Of a stretch of DNA of 64,000 bases, positions 1 through 11,105 are shown piece after piece. The notes beneath the pieces are model-generated. The model saw nothing but the letters and a program-made list of their open reading frames with translations, was not told where the DNA came from and did not search any database. The translations under genes and the position numbers were made by a program. The stretch's first letter is position 1. Each line of letters starts with the position of its first letter. The stretch is from assembly GCF_030704535.1 (NCBI RefSeq), contig NC_081813.1, forward strand, positions 3,682,001 through 3,746,000, in the 5' to 3' direction. The stretch comes from Vitis vinifera. Taxonomy: Eukaryota > Streptophyta > Magnoliopsida > Vitales > Vitaceae.

Positions 1-1916
1 GCAAGTTGTTGAAATCCAAAAACTTTGTGATATTGCTTGATGATATGTGGGACCGACTCAATCTCTTGGAGGTGGGGATCCCTGATTTGAGTGATCAAAC
101 TAAGTCCAAAGTAGTACTCACTACCCGATCTGAACGAGTATGCGATGAAATGGAGGTTCATAAGAGGATGAAGGTAGAGTGTTTGACACGGGATGAAGCG
201 TTTTCTCTGTTTCGCGACAAGGTTGGTGAGAATATCTTGAATTCACATCCAGATATAAAAAGGCTTGCTAAGATTGTTGTTGAGGAATGCAAAGGATTGC
301 CGCTTGCCCTCATCGTCATCGGGCGAGCAATGGCTAGCAGGAAAACTCCTCAAGAATGGGAGCAAGCAATACAAGTGTTGAAGAGTTACCCAGCAAAGTT
401 TTCAGGTATGGGAGATCAAGTATTTCCGATTTTGAAATTCAGTTACGATCACTTGGACAATGACACCACCAAATCATGTTTCCTATATTGTTCGCTATTC
501 CCTGAAGACCATAAAATTTGGATTGAAGACCTCATAGATCTTTGGATCGGGGAGGGGTTTATGGACAAATTTGTTGATATATATGAAGCACGCAACCAAG
601 GAGAGGAGATTATTAGAAGCTTAAAACTTGCATGTCTCTTGGAAGGTGGTGTATCGGAACACACTTGTAAGATGCATGATGTGATCCGTGACATGGCTCT
701 ATGGTTATCATGTGATTATGGGGAAGAGAAACACAAAAGTTTTGTACTAGATCATGGTCAATTGATTGAAGCATATGAAACTGTGAAATGGAAAGAAGCT
801 CAACGGATTTCACTATGGTATTCTAATATCAATGAAGGACTCTCTCTATCACCCTGTTTCCTCAATCTCCGAACTTTGATTTTGAGAAATAGTAACATGA
901 AGTCACTTCCAATTGGATTCTTCCAATTCATGCCTGTCATAAGAGTTTTGGATTTGTCGTACAATGCAAATTTAGTGGAGTTACCTCTGGAGATTTGTAG
1001 ATTAGAGAGTTTGGAATTTCTTAATCTAGCAAGGACGGGTATAAAAAAGATGCCTATAGAGCTGAAGAATTTGACAAAACTGAGGTGTTTGATATTAGAC
1101 AATATATGGAAGCTTGAAGTAATTCCACCAAACGTGATATCTTGCCTTTCAAATTTGCAGATGTTTAGGATGCAATTATTAAACATTGAAAAGGATATTA
1201 AGGAATATGAGGAAGTTGGAGAGTTGCAGGAGTTGGAGTGCTTGCAATACCTGAGTTGGATAAGTATCACGTTACGTACAATCCCAGCTGTTCAAAAATA
1301 TCTCACCTCCTTGATGCTGCAGAAGTGCGTACGACATTTAGCGATGGGCAACTGCCCAGGTTTGCAGGTGGTGGAGTTGCCACTTTCAACTTTGCAAAGA
1401 CTCACTGTGCTTGAATTTCAAGGCTGTTATGATTTGGAACGTGTTAAAATAAATATGGGACTGTCTCGAGGTCATATCTCAAACTCAAACTTCCACAACC
1501 TTGTTAAGGTGTTTATTAACGGGTGTCAATTCTTGGACTTGACCTGGCTTATTTATGCTCCAAGCCTTGAGTTGCTGTGCGTTGAAGACAATCCTGCAAT
1601 GGAAGAAATTATAGGGAGTGATGAGTGTGGAGACTCAGAAATTGACCAACAAAATCTCAGCATATTCTCAAGACTTGTGGTGTTATGGTTACGTGGTCTC
1701 CCAAATCTAAAGAGTATCTACAAGCAGGCCTTGCCATTTCCTTCCCTCAAAGAGATCCATGTGGCTGGTTGTCCAAATCTAAGGAAATTGCCATTGAATT
1801 CCAATAGTGCCACCAACACTTTAAAAGAAATTGAGGCGCATCGAAGCTGGTGGGAGGAGTTGGAGAGGGAGGATGACAACCTCAAGCGCACTTTCACTTC
1901 GTATCTTAAAATATGA
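1..1916 (+). CDS. CNL-type NB-ARC/LRR disease resistance protein, 5' end cut off by the window
   Basis: Intracellular immune receptor of the CC-NB-ARC-LRR class (RPS5-like), inferred to sense pathogen effectors and trigger defence. The frame is already open at base 1, so the coiled coil and P-loop lie outside the window. In order I see kinase-2 (ILLDDMWDRL), RNBS-B (VVLTTRS), the GLPLAL motif (CKGLPLALIVIG), RNBS-D (CFLYCSLFPED), the MHD motif (KMHDVIRDMALWL), then leucine-rich repeats (for example IRVLDLSYNANLVELPLEIC) to the C-terminus near GCPNLRKLPL. No ATG is given because the real start is upstream. About 638 residues remain, in one uninterrupted exon, as is common for this class. All visible NB-ARC motifs are intact, so the gene may well be functional. 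Family assignment is firm; the target effector is unknown. Confidence 0.93.
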   Translation, partial: KLLKSKNFVILLDDMWDRLNLLEVGIPDLSDQTKSKVVLTTRSERVCDEMEVHKRMKVECLTRDEAFSLFRDKVGENILNSHPDIKRLAKIVVEECKGLPLALIVIGRAMASRKTPQEWEQAIQVLKSYPAKFSGMGDQVFPILKFSYDHLDNDTTKSCFLYCSLFPEDHKIWIEDLIDLWIGEGFMDKFVDIYEARNQGEEIIRSLKLACLLEGGVSEHTCKMHDVIRDMALWLSCDYGEEKHKSFVLDHGQLIEAYETVKWKEAQRISLWYSNINEGLSLSPCFLNLRTLILRNSNMKSLPIGFFQFMPVIRVLDLSYNANLVELPLEICRLESLEFLNLARTGIKKMPIELKNLTKLRCLILDNIWKLEVIPPNVISCLSNLQMFRMQLLNIEKDIKEYEEVGELQELECLQYLSWISITLRTIPAVQKYLTSLMLQKCVRHLAMGNCPGLQVVELPLSTLQRLTVLEFQGCYDLERVKINMGLSRGHISNSNFHNLVKVFINGCQFLDLTWLIYAPSLELLCVEDNPAMEEIIGSDECGDSEIDQQNLSIFSRLVVLWLRGLPNLKSIYKQALPFPSLKEIHVAGCPNLRKLPLNSNSATNTLKEIEAHRSWWEELEREDDNLKRTFTSYLKI

Positions 1917-3871
1917 ACGTGGTGATTCAAAGGAGGAGATGGTTCTAGAGTTGTATGTCATGGAGGTTTGCAGGAATTGTTGGGTTTCCTTCACTTCCTT
2001 TAATTTCCTCCCTGTTTTGTGAGAAATCCATTGGTCTTCCTCTGCCAGGTACATTTTTCGTTTTTGCTTCCATTTGTTTAATGTTATGAGAGATGTTTTA
2101 ATGCAACGAAGAATTGTGAAAGAGGTGAGATTCTCATGATAGGCAAATGAATGATTGTTTTTGTAGGACAAGTTGGTGGTGGGTGATTGGATGCTGGGAA
2201 TGCATAGCAAGAATAGCATAAATAATTGTTGAAAAGAAAGAACCTTTCGTATGGTGATCAATTTCCTATGTTTCTATTGCCTCATGTGTTTTATCTATAA
2301 AATTTGACCATTCTTAGCTTAAGTTTTTTGCATTGAAATATTCTGAATATTATCTTAAGGCAAAAACGTCTTATAGTGTGTGATCGCTTGGGTGGGGTGA
2401 ATAAATACCTCTCCAATTTAAAAAGTTTTGCATTTTTTGATTCAATTATAAGATTTTGCTTACCCTAAACATAATTCTCTTTTAGAATTTAATATTATTT
2501 ATAAAAAAAAAAAAAAAAAAACAAGTGTAAGGATTAAATTAAGCTATGGGTGAAAGTAGATGAGTGATTTTCTGTAATTTAATCTAAGTAGATGAGTGAT
2601 TTCCAATAATTTAATCTACTTTTTATTTATATAATTTTATTTTTTATTTTTTTGGGAAAATAAAATAATAAAAATTCATAATTATATAAAAACAAAATAA
2701 AATTATTTTTGATGATTTTTAGTAATTTTTTTATGAGCTTGGAAAATTTCATTACATTATATCAATATTATTGGTTTGGTAAAAAAAATGGAATAGGTGA
2801 AAATGAAGTGTCACTTTCCTTCTTCACAATTTTTAAGAAAATTAATGAAGTAAAGAAAATTCATAGTTAAAATAATTTTAAATTGTTTTAAAAGTTATGA
2901 TTGTAATAAAATCGAAACATACTTCATCTTTTTTCAGTGAAATTTAACATTTTAAATTTATTAGCTTTTATTTACTTACATGTAATAAAATGTAGGCACC
3001 ACCTTAAAAAAATAATGACTTAAAAAAAGTTAAGATGCTAAAAAAAATTATTATTTCAAAATTTAAATTTGTAAAGGCATAATCCAAATTTGTAAAAATT
3101 AAAATTTTATAATTTTTTAAATTGTGATTTAAAAAAATCAAAAATTAAAATACAACCAAACAAACCCACAATCAAAATTGACATTTTTCTTACTTTTTAG
3201 TCTCCCTTCCTTTTAAAGCTTTGCATTTGACCTAGTGCCTGGAAGTATACCTTATCTTTTTTTCAGTGAAATTTAATATTTTAAATTTATTAGCATTTAA
3301 TTACATGTTTGTCTTTTAAAATTTATTTATTTGAACATGTTAAAGCATAGAAAAACTTCTTACTTTAATTTTAATATTTAATTTATGAAATTCAAAATCA
3401 TTTACAATATTTATGAAATATTTATTTGTTATTATTTAGCACTAAGAAATAATGGTGATTTTCTTATTCTTTATTGTTACCTGGTTTACATCATTTTTTA
3501 ACTTCAGAAAATATAGACTCTATCTAAAAATTGACTCAACTTTTGACTAATTGTTTGTATGTTATATTTACTTGTGCCGTGATTAAAAAGGTTTAGGGGT
3601 GCAACTTGTCTAAATTGACCCAACCTAATTTGAATCTAATTCCCAGGTTTGAACAATTATTTTCAATACTTAAGTTGAATTTGAGTTAGATTTTTTCATC
3701 ACAAACCAATTTAGATTGAGTTCAGGTCAAGATTCAAATAACTCAAGTCTTACTTACAACCAATTTAATGTTTTTATTTTATTTATAATACAAAATATTT
3801 TATATGATAATATTTGTTTTCTTTTTAGATGTTTAAGAAAAAATATCAAATTATATTAAATCAAACTTTCA

Positions 3872-4008
3872 TTTTTTTAGAATAAAAATTTGTCTTTATT
3901 TACTATCGATCCTAGTCTAACCCAACCAAAAATATCACTTTTTTATTTTTTTTTTTAGAATGAAATTTTGCTTTATTTACTACTAATCCAAGCCTAACCC
4001 AATCAACC
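3872..4008. repeat. Diverged direct repeat of about 59 bp
   Basis: Two similar copies, 3872-3930 and 3950-4008, each run from a T-rich tract plus AGAAT through a CTTTATTTACTA core to TAACCCAA. They are separated by about 19 bp of T-rich sequence. They lie in a low-complexity block that may be a decayed transposon; no ends could be defined. Confidence 0.65.
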
Positions 4009-4039
4009 AGACCAAATTAACATAAATGATGTTAGGTTG

Positions 4040-4121
4040 GACTTAAGTTGAATATCTTGAGTTAAAATTGGTTTAGGTAAGACTTAAGTTGAATATCTTG
4101 AGTTAAACATTGGTTTTGGTT
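4040..4121. repeat. Two-copy tandem repeat, 41-bp unit
   Basis: The unit containing GACTTAAGTTGAATATCTTG occurs at 4040-4080 and again immediately after at 4081-4121. The first 27 or so bases are identical and the rest has diverged slightly. Confidence 0.8.
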
Positions 4122-4227
4122 GAACTCAAATTGATTATTTCCTAATTCAGACTAGACTCGGATTAATCATCAATCCTATCAACTCGCTCAAATTACAAAC
4201 TAATTAAATTTTATTTTTGGGTAGCCC

Positions 4228-4628
4228 AAAATCAAAATAGTAATAATAATGACCCATGCCTTTCTACGTAGGGCAAGATGTCCCATAGATAGAACCAAAA
4301 TTTGTTAGTTACTCCAAAATAAAAGTTTGTTATACTTTGATTGCATAAAAGTATTATCTAATATCTTTTCCCTTTCCTTTTTCAATCACATTTTGAAATT
4401 TTAACAGTGATCAAGAAATTTCACCGGTGATTAAGGAATTTTAACGTTTGGATGGCATCAAAATCAAAATAGTAATAATAAACCAATGCCTTTGGTTTGT
4501 ACGGCAACATGTCCCATAAATTTGAACCAAAACCTGTTAATAACTGCAACATAAAAAGATGATTATGCTTTGATTGCTTCAAAGTATTATCCAATATCTT
4601 TTTCCGCTTTTTTTCAATCACATTTGAA
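4228..4628. repeat. Diverged direct duplication of about 170 bp
   Basis: Copy 1 (4228-4397) and copy 2 (4460-4628) both start with AAAATCAAAATAGTAATAAT, pass through TGTCCCATA and CTTTGATTGC, and end with TTTTTCAATCACATTT. Spacing is about 60 bp. The copies differ by many substitutions and short indels, so the duplication is old. Confidence 0.8.
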
Positions 4629-5155
4629 CCTGATTTACATCGACAAATTGCAAGGAAAGTCGAAAGAAACAAGTGACTCAATAATCTAATCAAATAATAG
4701 ATTGGGTCTGAAAGTGTGTTGAATCAACATAAAAACAGATCCCTCAATCCAACAAATGTATCTACCACAAGCATTCCTCATAGAAGAAAGGTTATAAAGA
4801 AACAACTCTACAAATCCATTACAATGTAAAGAAAAGCAAGGAGTGCCTCCACTTACAGAATACCCAAAGTTGAGAAACCAAACTTACACAACCACATTCT
4901 CTCACTCTTCTTCCATCTTCCACTACACCACAAATCTGCAATTTTTCCACTCTCTTTCCTTTTCAGTTGTGGGATTTTCCCCGTTTTATAAGTTACAGTC
5001 CTATTTTCATTGAAACATGACTCTTTTAACATCTCCAGATGTCCCATTATTGCAAAAGAATTCAGCTTCTCAGTTGAAAGAAAATAACCAGCTGCGATAT
5101 ACTTGCCTAAAAATAAACATGTCATCATTGACGTGTTCAGCGTAAGAGCTCCAAT

Positions 5156-7285
5156 TCAAATCACCCTCTTTGGATCTCGAGCAGCAGCCAGATGATCCTG
5201 CAGAACAGATGGAGAGTAGCACAGCATGCATGATATCAGTAATACAGATCGAAATGCTGCACAATATTTCTCTGAGAAAGTGATGGAAGGATTTCGTCCT
5301 TCTAATTTCTAGTGCATGTATCAAGTGCCTGCTCTACTGCAGCATCATCCCAACCCATCCCACTGAAAATAATAATAATAAATAAATAACTGGTAGCGAA
5401 AAGGTAGGTCAAAAACTTACAGAGATAAAATCAAATGCTTTTGTCTCCTCTTTCTTTGAACTGGTCATTACTGCAGTGGGACTTTGAGTAGGAATATGTG
5501 GATGAAAAATGTCAGGGAGGGGTGAAGAATATCCTCCTTCCATTGTTCCACCAGCATGACCCATGCCAGCACTTTGAGAAGTCAGGTTCCCCAGCTGCTG
5601 AAAGTTGGACATTGCTGCTAGGAACTGCTGCTGGGCAAAGAAATTCCCCATGGCACCATAATTCATTGGTTGAGAAGGAAAAGCTGGATTGAACATAATG
5701 CCTGGAGGGATATTATAGGGCATTGAACCCAAAGGAAACATGGCATTTGCATTCATGCCAGCCGTTTCAGAACCAAAACCATTCAAAGCATCATTGGAGA
5801 CTTGCTTGGGGGAGTAACTATTTGAATCTGAGAACACAGTCTCAGAGAGTGCCCCAGGAAGCATTCCTTTCTGTGTCGTATTTGAGACATTTCCATTAAT
5901 GGATAAACCAGCCATTAAATCATTAACATCCTTTTTATGATTTTCTTGCTCCTGAGGAAGTTCAGCATTTGACCCAAAAATATCAAATAGTTCAGGTTCA
6001 TTACTAGTTGCTGCCTTAGGAATCTCATTAGCACCCACTTTATCATCAACAGTCATTCCTGAAAAGAGGTCATCTACCTGTTCTCTAGCCTCGCCACTGA
6101 GAAATGAGACATCTGCAAAGGGATCGTCATCATTTTTTTGTTCACCAGTGTTCTCACTAACACCAAGACCATCTCCAAATAAATCATCAATTAGAGGGCT
6201 GGTTGATGTTGTCAAATTTGGTACACTTTGATCACTTTGGGTTTTTATAGAATCTTCTGCCCCATAGTAATCATCTGGACCACCAGTGTCTATTAAGTCA
6301 GGCATCTGAACTGCAGGCACTGTCTCAGTCTTCAGTGGCTTTTCAGGAGGGCTCATTGTGCTGCCTGTTTGCTCTCCACCCAAAAGGCTTAACACCTGTC
6401 AATTAAAATCCAAATGTCAACCACAAAATGTACTCCGAGGATTCATGGAAGTGAGTTTCTGGCCCCACTATAGGTTTTCTTATTCAATGTTTTAGATCAG
6501 GTATAAAGTCATCAGGAAGACAAATTTTGCCTCATTAAGAAAAAAAGAATGAAAACAAAAATGAAGCATGATACATCTTGCAAGAATGCCCCACCCAGTG
6601 TGTGGATTTCCTTTGAGATAGAAAACTTGTACAATAATTCCTGAATCAGACTCAACTTTCAATCAAGAGACTAAAACATGCAAGAAAATTTAGAAAGAGA
6701 AGTGGGAAAACTAATTTTTTTAGGAATCTGAAAGACAAAATTAGAAAATAATGGCTTTATCACAGAGGCAGCAAGTAAAGCTAATGCAACATTTTGAACT
6801 CTTGATTTTTTTCCCTTAATATAGAACTTGATTGTTGATATTTTCAAATTGCAAATGTGAAATTTGTACAGGCCTTGTTACCTAAAGAGGCAATTGTTAG
6901 TCAGTCACTATTTCATAGTCAGCCAGAAACTTTTGTAACCATTTCAATGATTCTGAGCTTTACCTGGTTGAATAGTTGGTCAATGAGATTATCAATGAAT
7001 TCAAGTTATTCAAAACCCAGTTAGCTTTAGCACAATTATTTTACCATGTTCAATGTCATTCACTGCTATGCATGGACCCCAACTATCATGGAAATTATTA
7101 TTCCATTTCCTACTACTAATCAAGAAATTCAATTTGGTGATAGAAACTCAAAAGACTGGCATCACTCCCACAACCTACCAATATACTCAACAAAAGACAA
7201 GCATCCCTCCTATAAGGATTCATGAAACAACCTCAAAATTTATCAAACAAAGAGGCCAACTGACAACTTAAAGACAGAGAACTAA

Positions 7286-7329
<44 letters not shown>

Positions 7330-9874
7330 AGATCTAGCCTCAACGATTGATAATTCTTCAATAGCGATTTTTCAGTATAATCTGAATTTACCCCTCCTTC
7401 CACTATTATATGTTACTAGTCCTCCAAAATTCTCCATATCTCCCTTTGTATTTCATTTTTCTTTTACTTTTTAAAAATAAGTAAAAATACTTACATGCCT
7501 TTAGCCATCATAACTACAAACCAAACAATTCTATCACTAAGAATTCTGAACGCCTAACACCATATCATCTTATTAAAGACATGCAAACATCTATTATTTC
7601 CTTTTCCTGTTAAAAGGGAAGAGAAGAAAAATGAACCTCAAAATACATTTCTAACGTAAAGAAATTTACCTTGTTTGCCTTTTCCCTCAGTGAAGCTTGG
7701 GGAGACTCGCAACATTTCAACACAACATCTTTGTTTTCACAAAAATAAGATGCTACAGTTGAAAACTGTTCTTCATCCTTTTTCCTCAAAATTGAGTCAA
7801 GCACACAAACAGCTTTCATCCGCACCTGACAGGAAGGCAGTACTGTACTAATCAAAAATGAAAATAAAAAAAAATGGGTATGCATTCATTTCATTTGAAT
7901 ATTGATTGCTAGAAAAATTGCACCATGTTTGTTTTAAAATCATTTTTAGACACCAAACCATAGGAATTTCAAACCAGTTTAAATGTTTAATGTTGAATTA
8001 AAAACCTCCACAAGAAAATTTTGTTTGTGGAAGGGCATATAGTAACCAGTATATCAATATAAGGAACATACCTGCCACAGAGGAGAATGGAGCTTTGATT
8101 CAAGGGCATGACTTAACGCCAAAGCATCCAACTTTGCAGCTTCTATGAGGAAAATCTGAATAGCATCTCGAGTGGGCTGCAGACGTACACCTCCTGATGT
8201 CACTATTGTTTCCAATAATCTCTCCTCACGGGTCTTACTCTCAGCAAAGCTTGAACTGGAGTCTCCGTTGGTAGTTTCTGACTTGGTTATTCGTACATCC
8301 TGGTTCCAAGGCCCACCAGAAACATTCTTTGAGCTGCCAAAACTACTTTGGGTTTCATTTTGATGTTCAACTCCTTCATATCTATCTTGGTACTCAATTT
8401 CTGTAGTCAATGACCTTCGAAGATTTGGACTCTTGTAGCTTCCATTATCATTCTTCCTTAGCGAATGACCTTGTGTGATACTACTAATTCCCTGTTTGAT
8501 AGATGTACTTCCAAGACCAACTACCTCACTGAGAAATGATTTCTTATCTTCTGATGGCATCTCATAGTTTGTATTCCCAAAACCTTGAATTCGTCTATTA
8601 AGATCTTCTGAAGGTGCTGGCTTATTTTCCTCTGCAGCAAAGATAGCAGAGATAGTTTCTTGAGCCGTGTCTCGAACAGCCTTATTAAGGGCATCCCCCT
8701 TCAAAGCATCTAACTGGCCCTTGTAATGGAGTAACTGTCGCACAGCCACTGAGTGTCTTTGCATTTCCCTTCTAAACTCCACACCTGACTTTCCCACCGC
8801 ATATTTAATCAGCCTTAGAGCCTGTACAATATTCAAGAAAAATACAAACCAACATGACTTATAACTCAACGGAAAAAGCCAAAATACATTTCTTATGATG
8901 GCTGTACAATAATCCATAAAAACTAATATGGAAAAGAGCACTACTGAGATGAACTGTCACAGTTGTCAGTCATTTTTCTTCAAAGTGAAAAAGAGAAACA
9001 ATGAGGCATAGGCTTTATGAATTTCCATTATAACTTGTTTGTTTACACTATCCTAAAACTCAACTGCTCCATATCTGCGTGACATGCTAACCCAGAACCA
9101 AGGCCCAGTTTGGGTCTATGAAAGTGCAGGCAGAAGGAAAGGAAAATGGTTAAAATTACTAAAAAATTGCTTCATTTCTAAAGACATTTCAGCATTTTCC
9201 TTCCCTTTCCCTCATTCTTTTCAAGATCCAAATAAATGCCTAAACTTTTCTGGTTTAAACAATTGTAAAGGGTATAAAAATGAATATATTTTGCAATACC
9301 GGTACCCTGTAAATTTTTACATCTTAATCCAGCTTGGCAGCCTAGAAAATGCAGGGAAATCAAAACAGATCAAAATTTTGCATCTTATAGTTTTTTTATT
9401 CACAAGCCGTCACCGGACTGAACCCAATGCAGCAATTTGATTTAATTAACATAAGCCCATCAACTTTCAGATACCAAAACAAAACGAAATCCAATACGAA
9501 AATTAGAATTCCTTACGGTCCCTGCAGTTTCTCATCACCCAAATAGAAAGCTGACTCTCCATTAATTAAAAAACAGAGTTTTCAACTATCAAGATCCACC
9601 AAATCCCAGTTCCCAGCCTATCAATTTATAACAATTAACACGAGGCAGAGAATCCAGAATTCCATACCTTCTGTCTAACAACTGGGCTCTTATGATCGAG
9701 CCGTTTCAAAATAAACTCAGAGACTTCCTTCACAATACTAACATGCGAAGACCGAAGGAGCTCGCAAATCTCTTCTAATTTGTAAACAGGCGTGACCTTG
9801 TCTTCGTCAGACGTTGCTCCATCAATCATTCGCGATCTCCAGTACGATTCCACAGCTCTCCTGCTCGAATCCAT
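5156..9874 (-). CDS. MTV1: MTV1-like ENTH/VHS-domain trafficking adaptor (tepsin-like)
   Basis: Adaptor at the trans-Golgi/early endosome that in Arabidopsis helps clathrin-coated vesicles carry cargo to the vacuole; plant relative of the AP-4 accessory protein tepsin. Exons, in transcript order: 9668-9874, 8072-8821, 7670-7825, 5421-6395, 5156-5197 (709 residues). All junctions are GT-AG and in phase. The N-terminal ENTH/VHS helical domain starts at MDSSRRAVESYWRSR and continues through LIKYAVGKSGVEFRREMQ. A second helical stretch (RLQPTRDAIQIFLIEAAKLD) follows, then a long disordered tail rich in acidic clusters (DLFGD, DPFAD). The tail has LFSGMTV, which fits the AP-4-binding consensus LFxG[ML]x[LV] known from tepsin. 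The tiny last exon encodes DHLAAARDPKRVI. The start is the first ATG, at 9874. Identification is strong; the function is carried over from the Arabidopsis gene. Confidence 0.92.
7289..7328. repeat. (AG)20 microsatellite in an MTV1 intron
   Basis: Uninterrupted AG dinucleotide tract of 40 bp in the intron between the 7670-7825 and 5421-6395 exons. It reads as CT on the transcribed strand. Likely length-polymorphic between cultivars. Confidence 0.97.
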
Positions 9875-11105
9875 CCCTCAAACCCCCTCAAAAAAACTCT
9901 AATCTCTAGAAACTAATGAATCTTGACCCAATTCAAAACCCTAGAAACACAAACCCCAGGAAAGATCATGCATGTGCCAATACAGAATTGGGAGTTTCAG
10001 ATCGAATCACAACCGTACAAAACCAGGAATATTCAAGAAAAAGGCACCGATTTGATGGAATAATCGAAATGATTCGATGGAATGATCAAAACCATCGGAC
10101 TATAGGGGCTGATGCACACAATTGGAGGATTTGGGTGGATGAAAATTAGGGTTTATGAGGGAGTTAAAAGAGAGTTTCAGAAAGATATGGAGAGAAATGG
10201 GGGTTTGATGATGGGAGAGGGGAAGAAAGGGTTCACAAAATGCAGACAGGTCTGGGAATTGAGTCACCGATCTGTTGTTTACGTCAAGAGTTTGGTTTCT
10301 TCCACCCGCGTACGTTAGCACTCGCGGCCCCAAATAGTGGTTTTGGACCTCATAGGTTAGAAATTGAGTCGAAATTTTTATTTACATTTTCTCAAAATAG
10401 AAACTTCGAAAATAATATAAATTAAAATTTTATTTTTTTAAAAAAATACAATCAATTTTATACTAGACTTGATATAACATACACACCATTGTGTAATTAT
10501 ACCCATCATTTAAGTATTGAAAATAACAAAATCACATTGATAACATTTTTAACATTTTCCTATTTTATTTTATATATATAATATTTTTTAAAAGAAATTT
10601 AAAATATTTTTAATTTATTTTTAAAATTTTTAAAAATAAATTTTATGTTTAATATTTTATTTATTTGATTACTTCAAACTTATTTTACTTATTTTAACTC
10701 TTTAATATAAAATTTAAATAATTTAAATATATATAAATTTTAATAAATGCAACCATACTTTTTTTTTTTTTTCTTAAAACAAAACCTATTCTAAAGTGGT
10801 AAGAAGATGATCCACAGAAGTGCAATCTCAAAATGTCAAATGCCATTACAGTCAACATCCCACTACCACTCCTGTTGATTGCTTTGAGCATGGAGTCTAC
10901 TCATCATATATTCATATTCCCTGATATTCATGTTGTGAATGATACCAAATACTGAAAGGCCCCCTACCAAAAAGGGACACAACCCAGATGCAGAGAGAAG
11001 TATACAAGCAGCACATAGAATCAAAACCTTACAGAACGCAAATTTCCATCAACATGATGAAGAATACGCTAATTATATTGATGATTGAATCATTTTTCTC
11101 TTTTG
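9875..11105. other. MTV1 promoter/5' leader and TRZ4 3' flank
   Basis: MTV1 begins at 9874 and TRZ4 ends at 11106, both on the minus strand, so this stretch is the MTV1 promoter plus the TRZ4 3' UTR. The part from 10385 to 10750 is extremely AT-rich. Its string TTATTTTACTTATTTTAACT near 10680 resembles the interior of the MITE at 16344-16657, so it may be another decayed copy; I could not place its ends. Short open frames at 9916-10425 have no recognisable content. Confidence 0.6.

Larger units (their letters stand above)
1917..5155. other. AT-rich intergenic region with degenerate repeats
   Basis: This stretch holds the 3' flank of the CNL gene and then very AT-rich DNA. I see no credible gene. 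It contains several short local duplications (listed separately), a poly-A run near 2503-2520, and a pair of similar segments at about 2925-2985 and 3250-3310 sharing the string TTTTTTCAGTGAAATTTAA. The last few hundred bases should hold the MTV1 3' UTR. Confidence 0.6.

Noticed and set aside
5311-5363. Possible extra MTV1 exon after TTTTCAG, with a frame reading MGWDDAAVEQALDTCTRN
   Set aside because: It is out of phase with the preceding exon. The exon at 5156-5197 is in phase and gives the expected DHLAAARDPKRVI terminus. It could at most be a minor alternative exon.
9916-10425. Several short open frames between MTV1 and TRZ4
   Set aside because: They overlap the MTV1 leader/promoter, overlap each other on both strands and show no family features.
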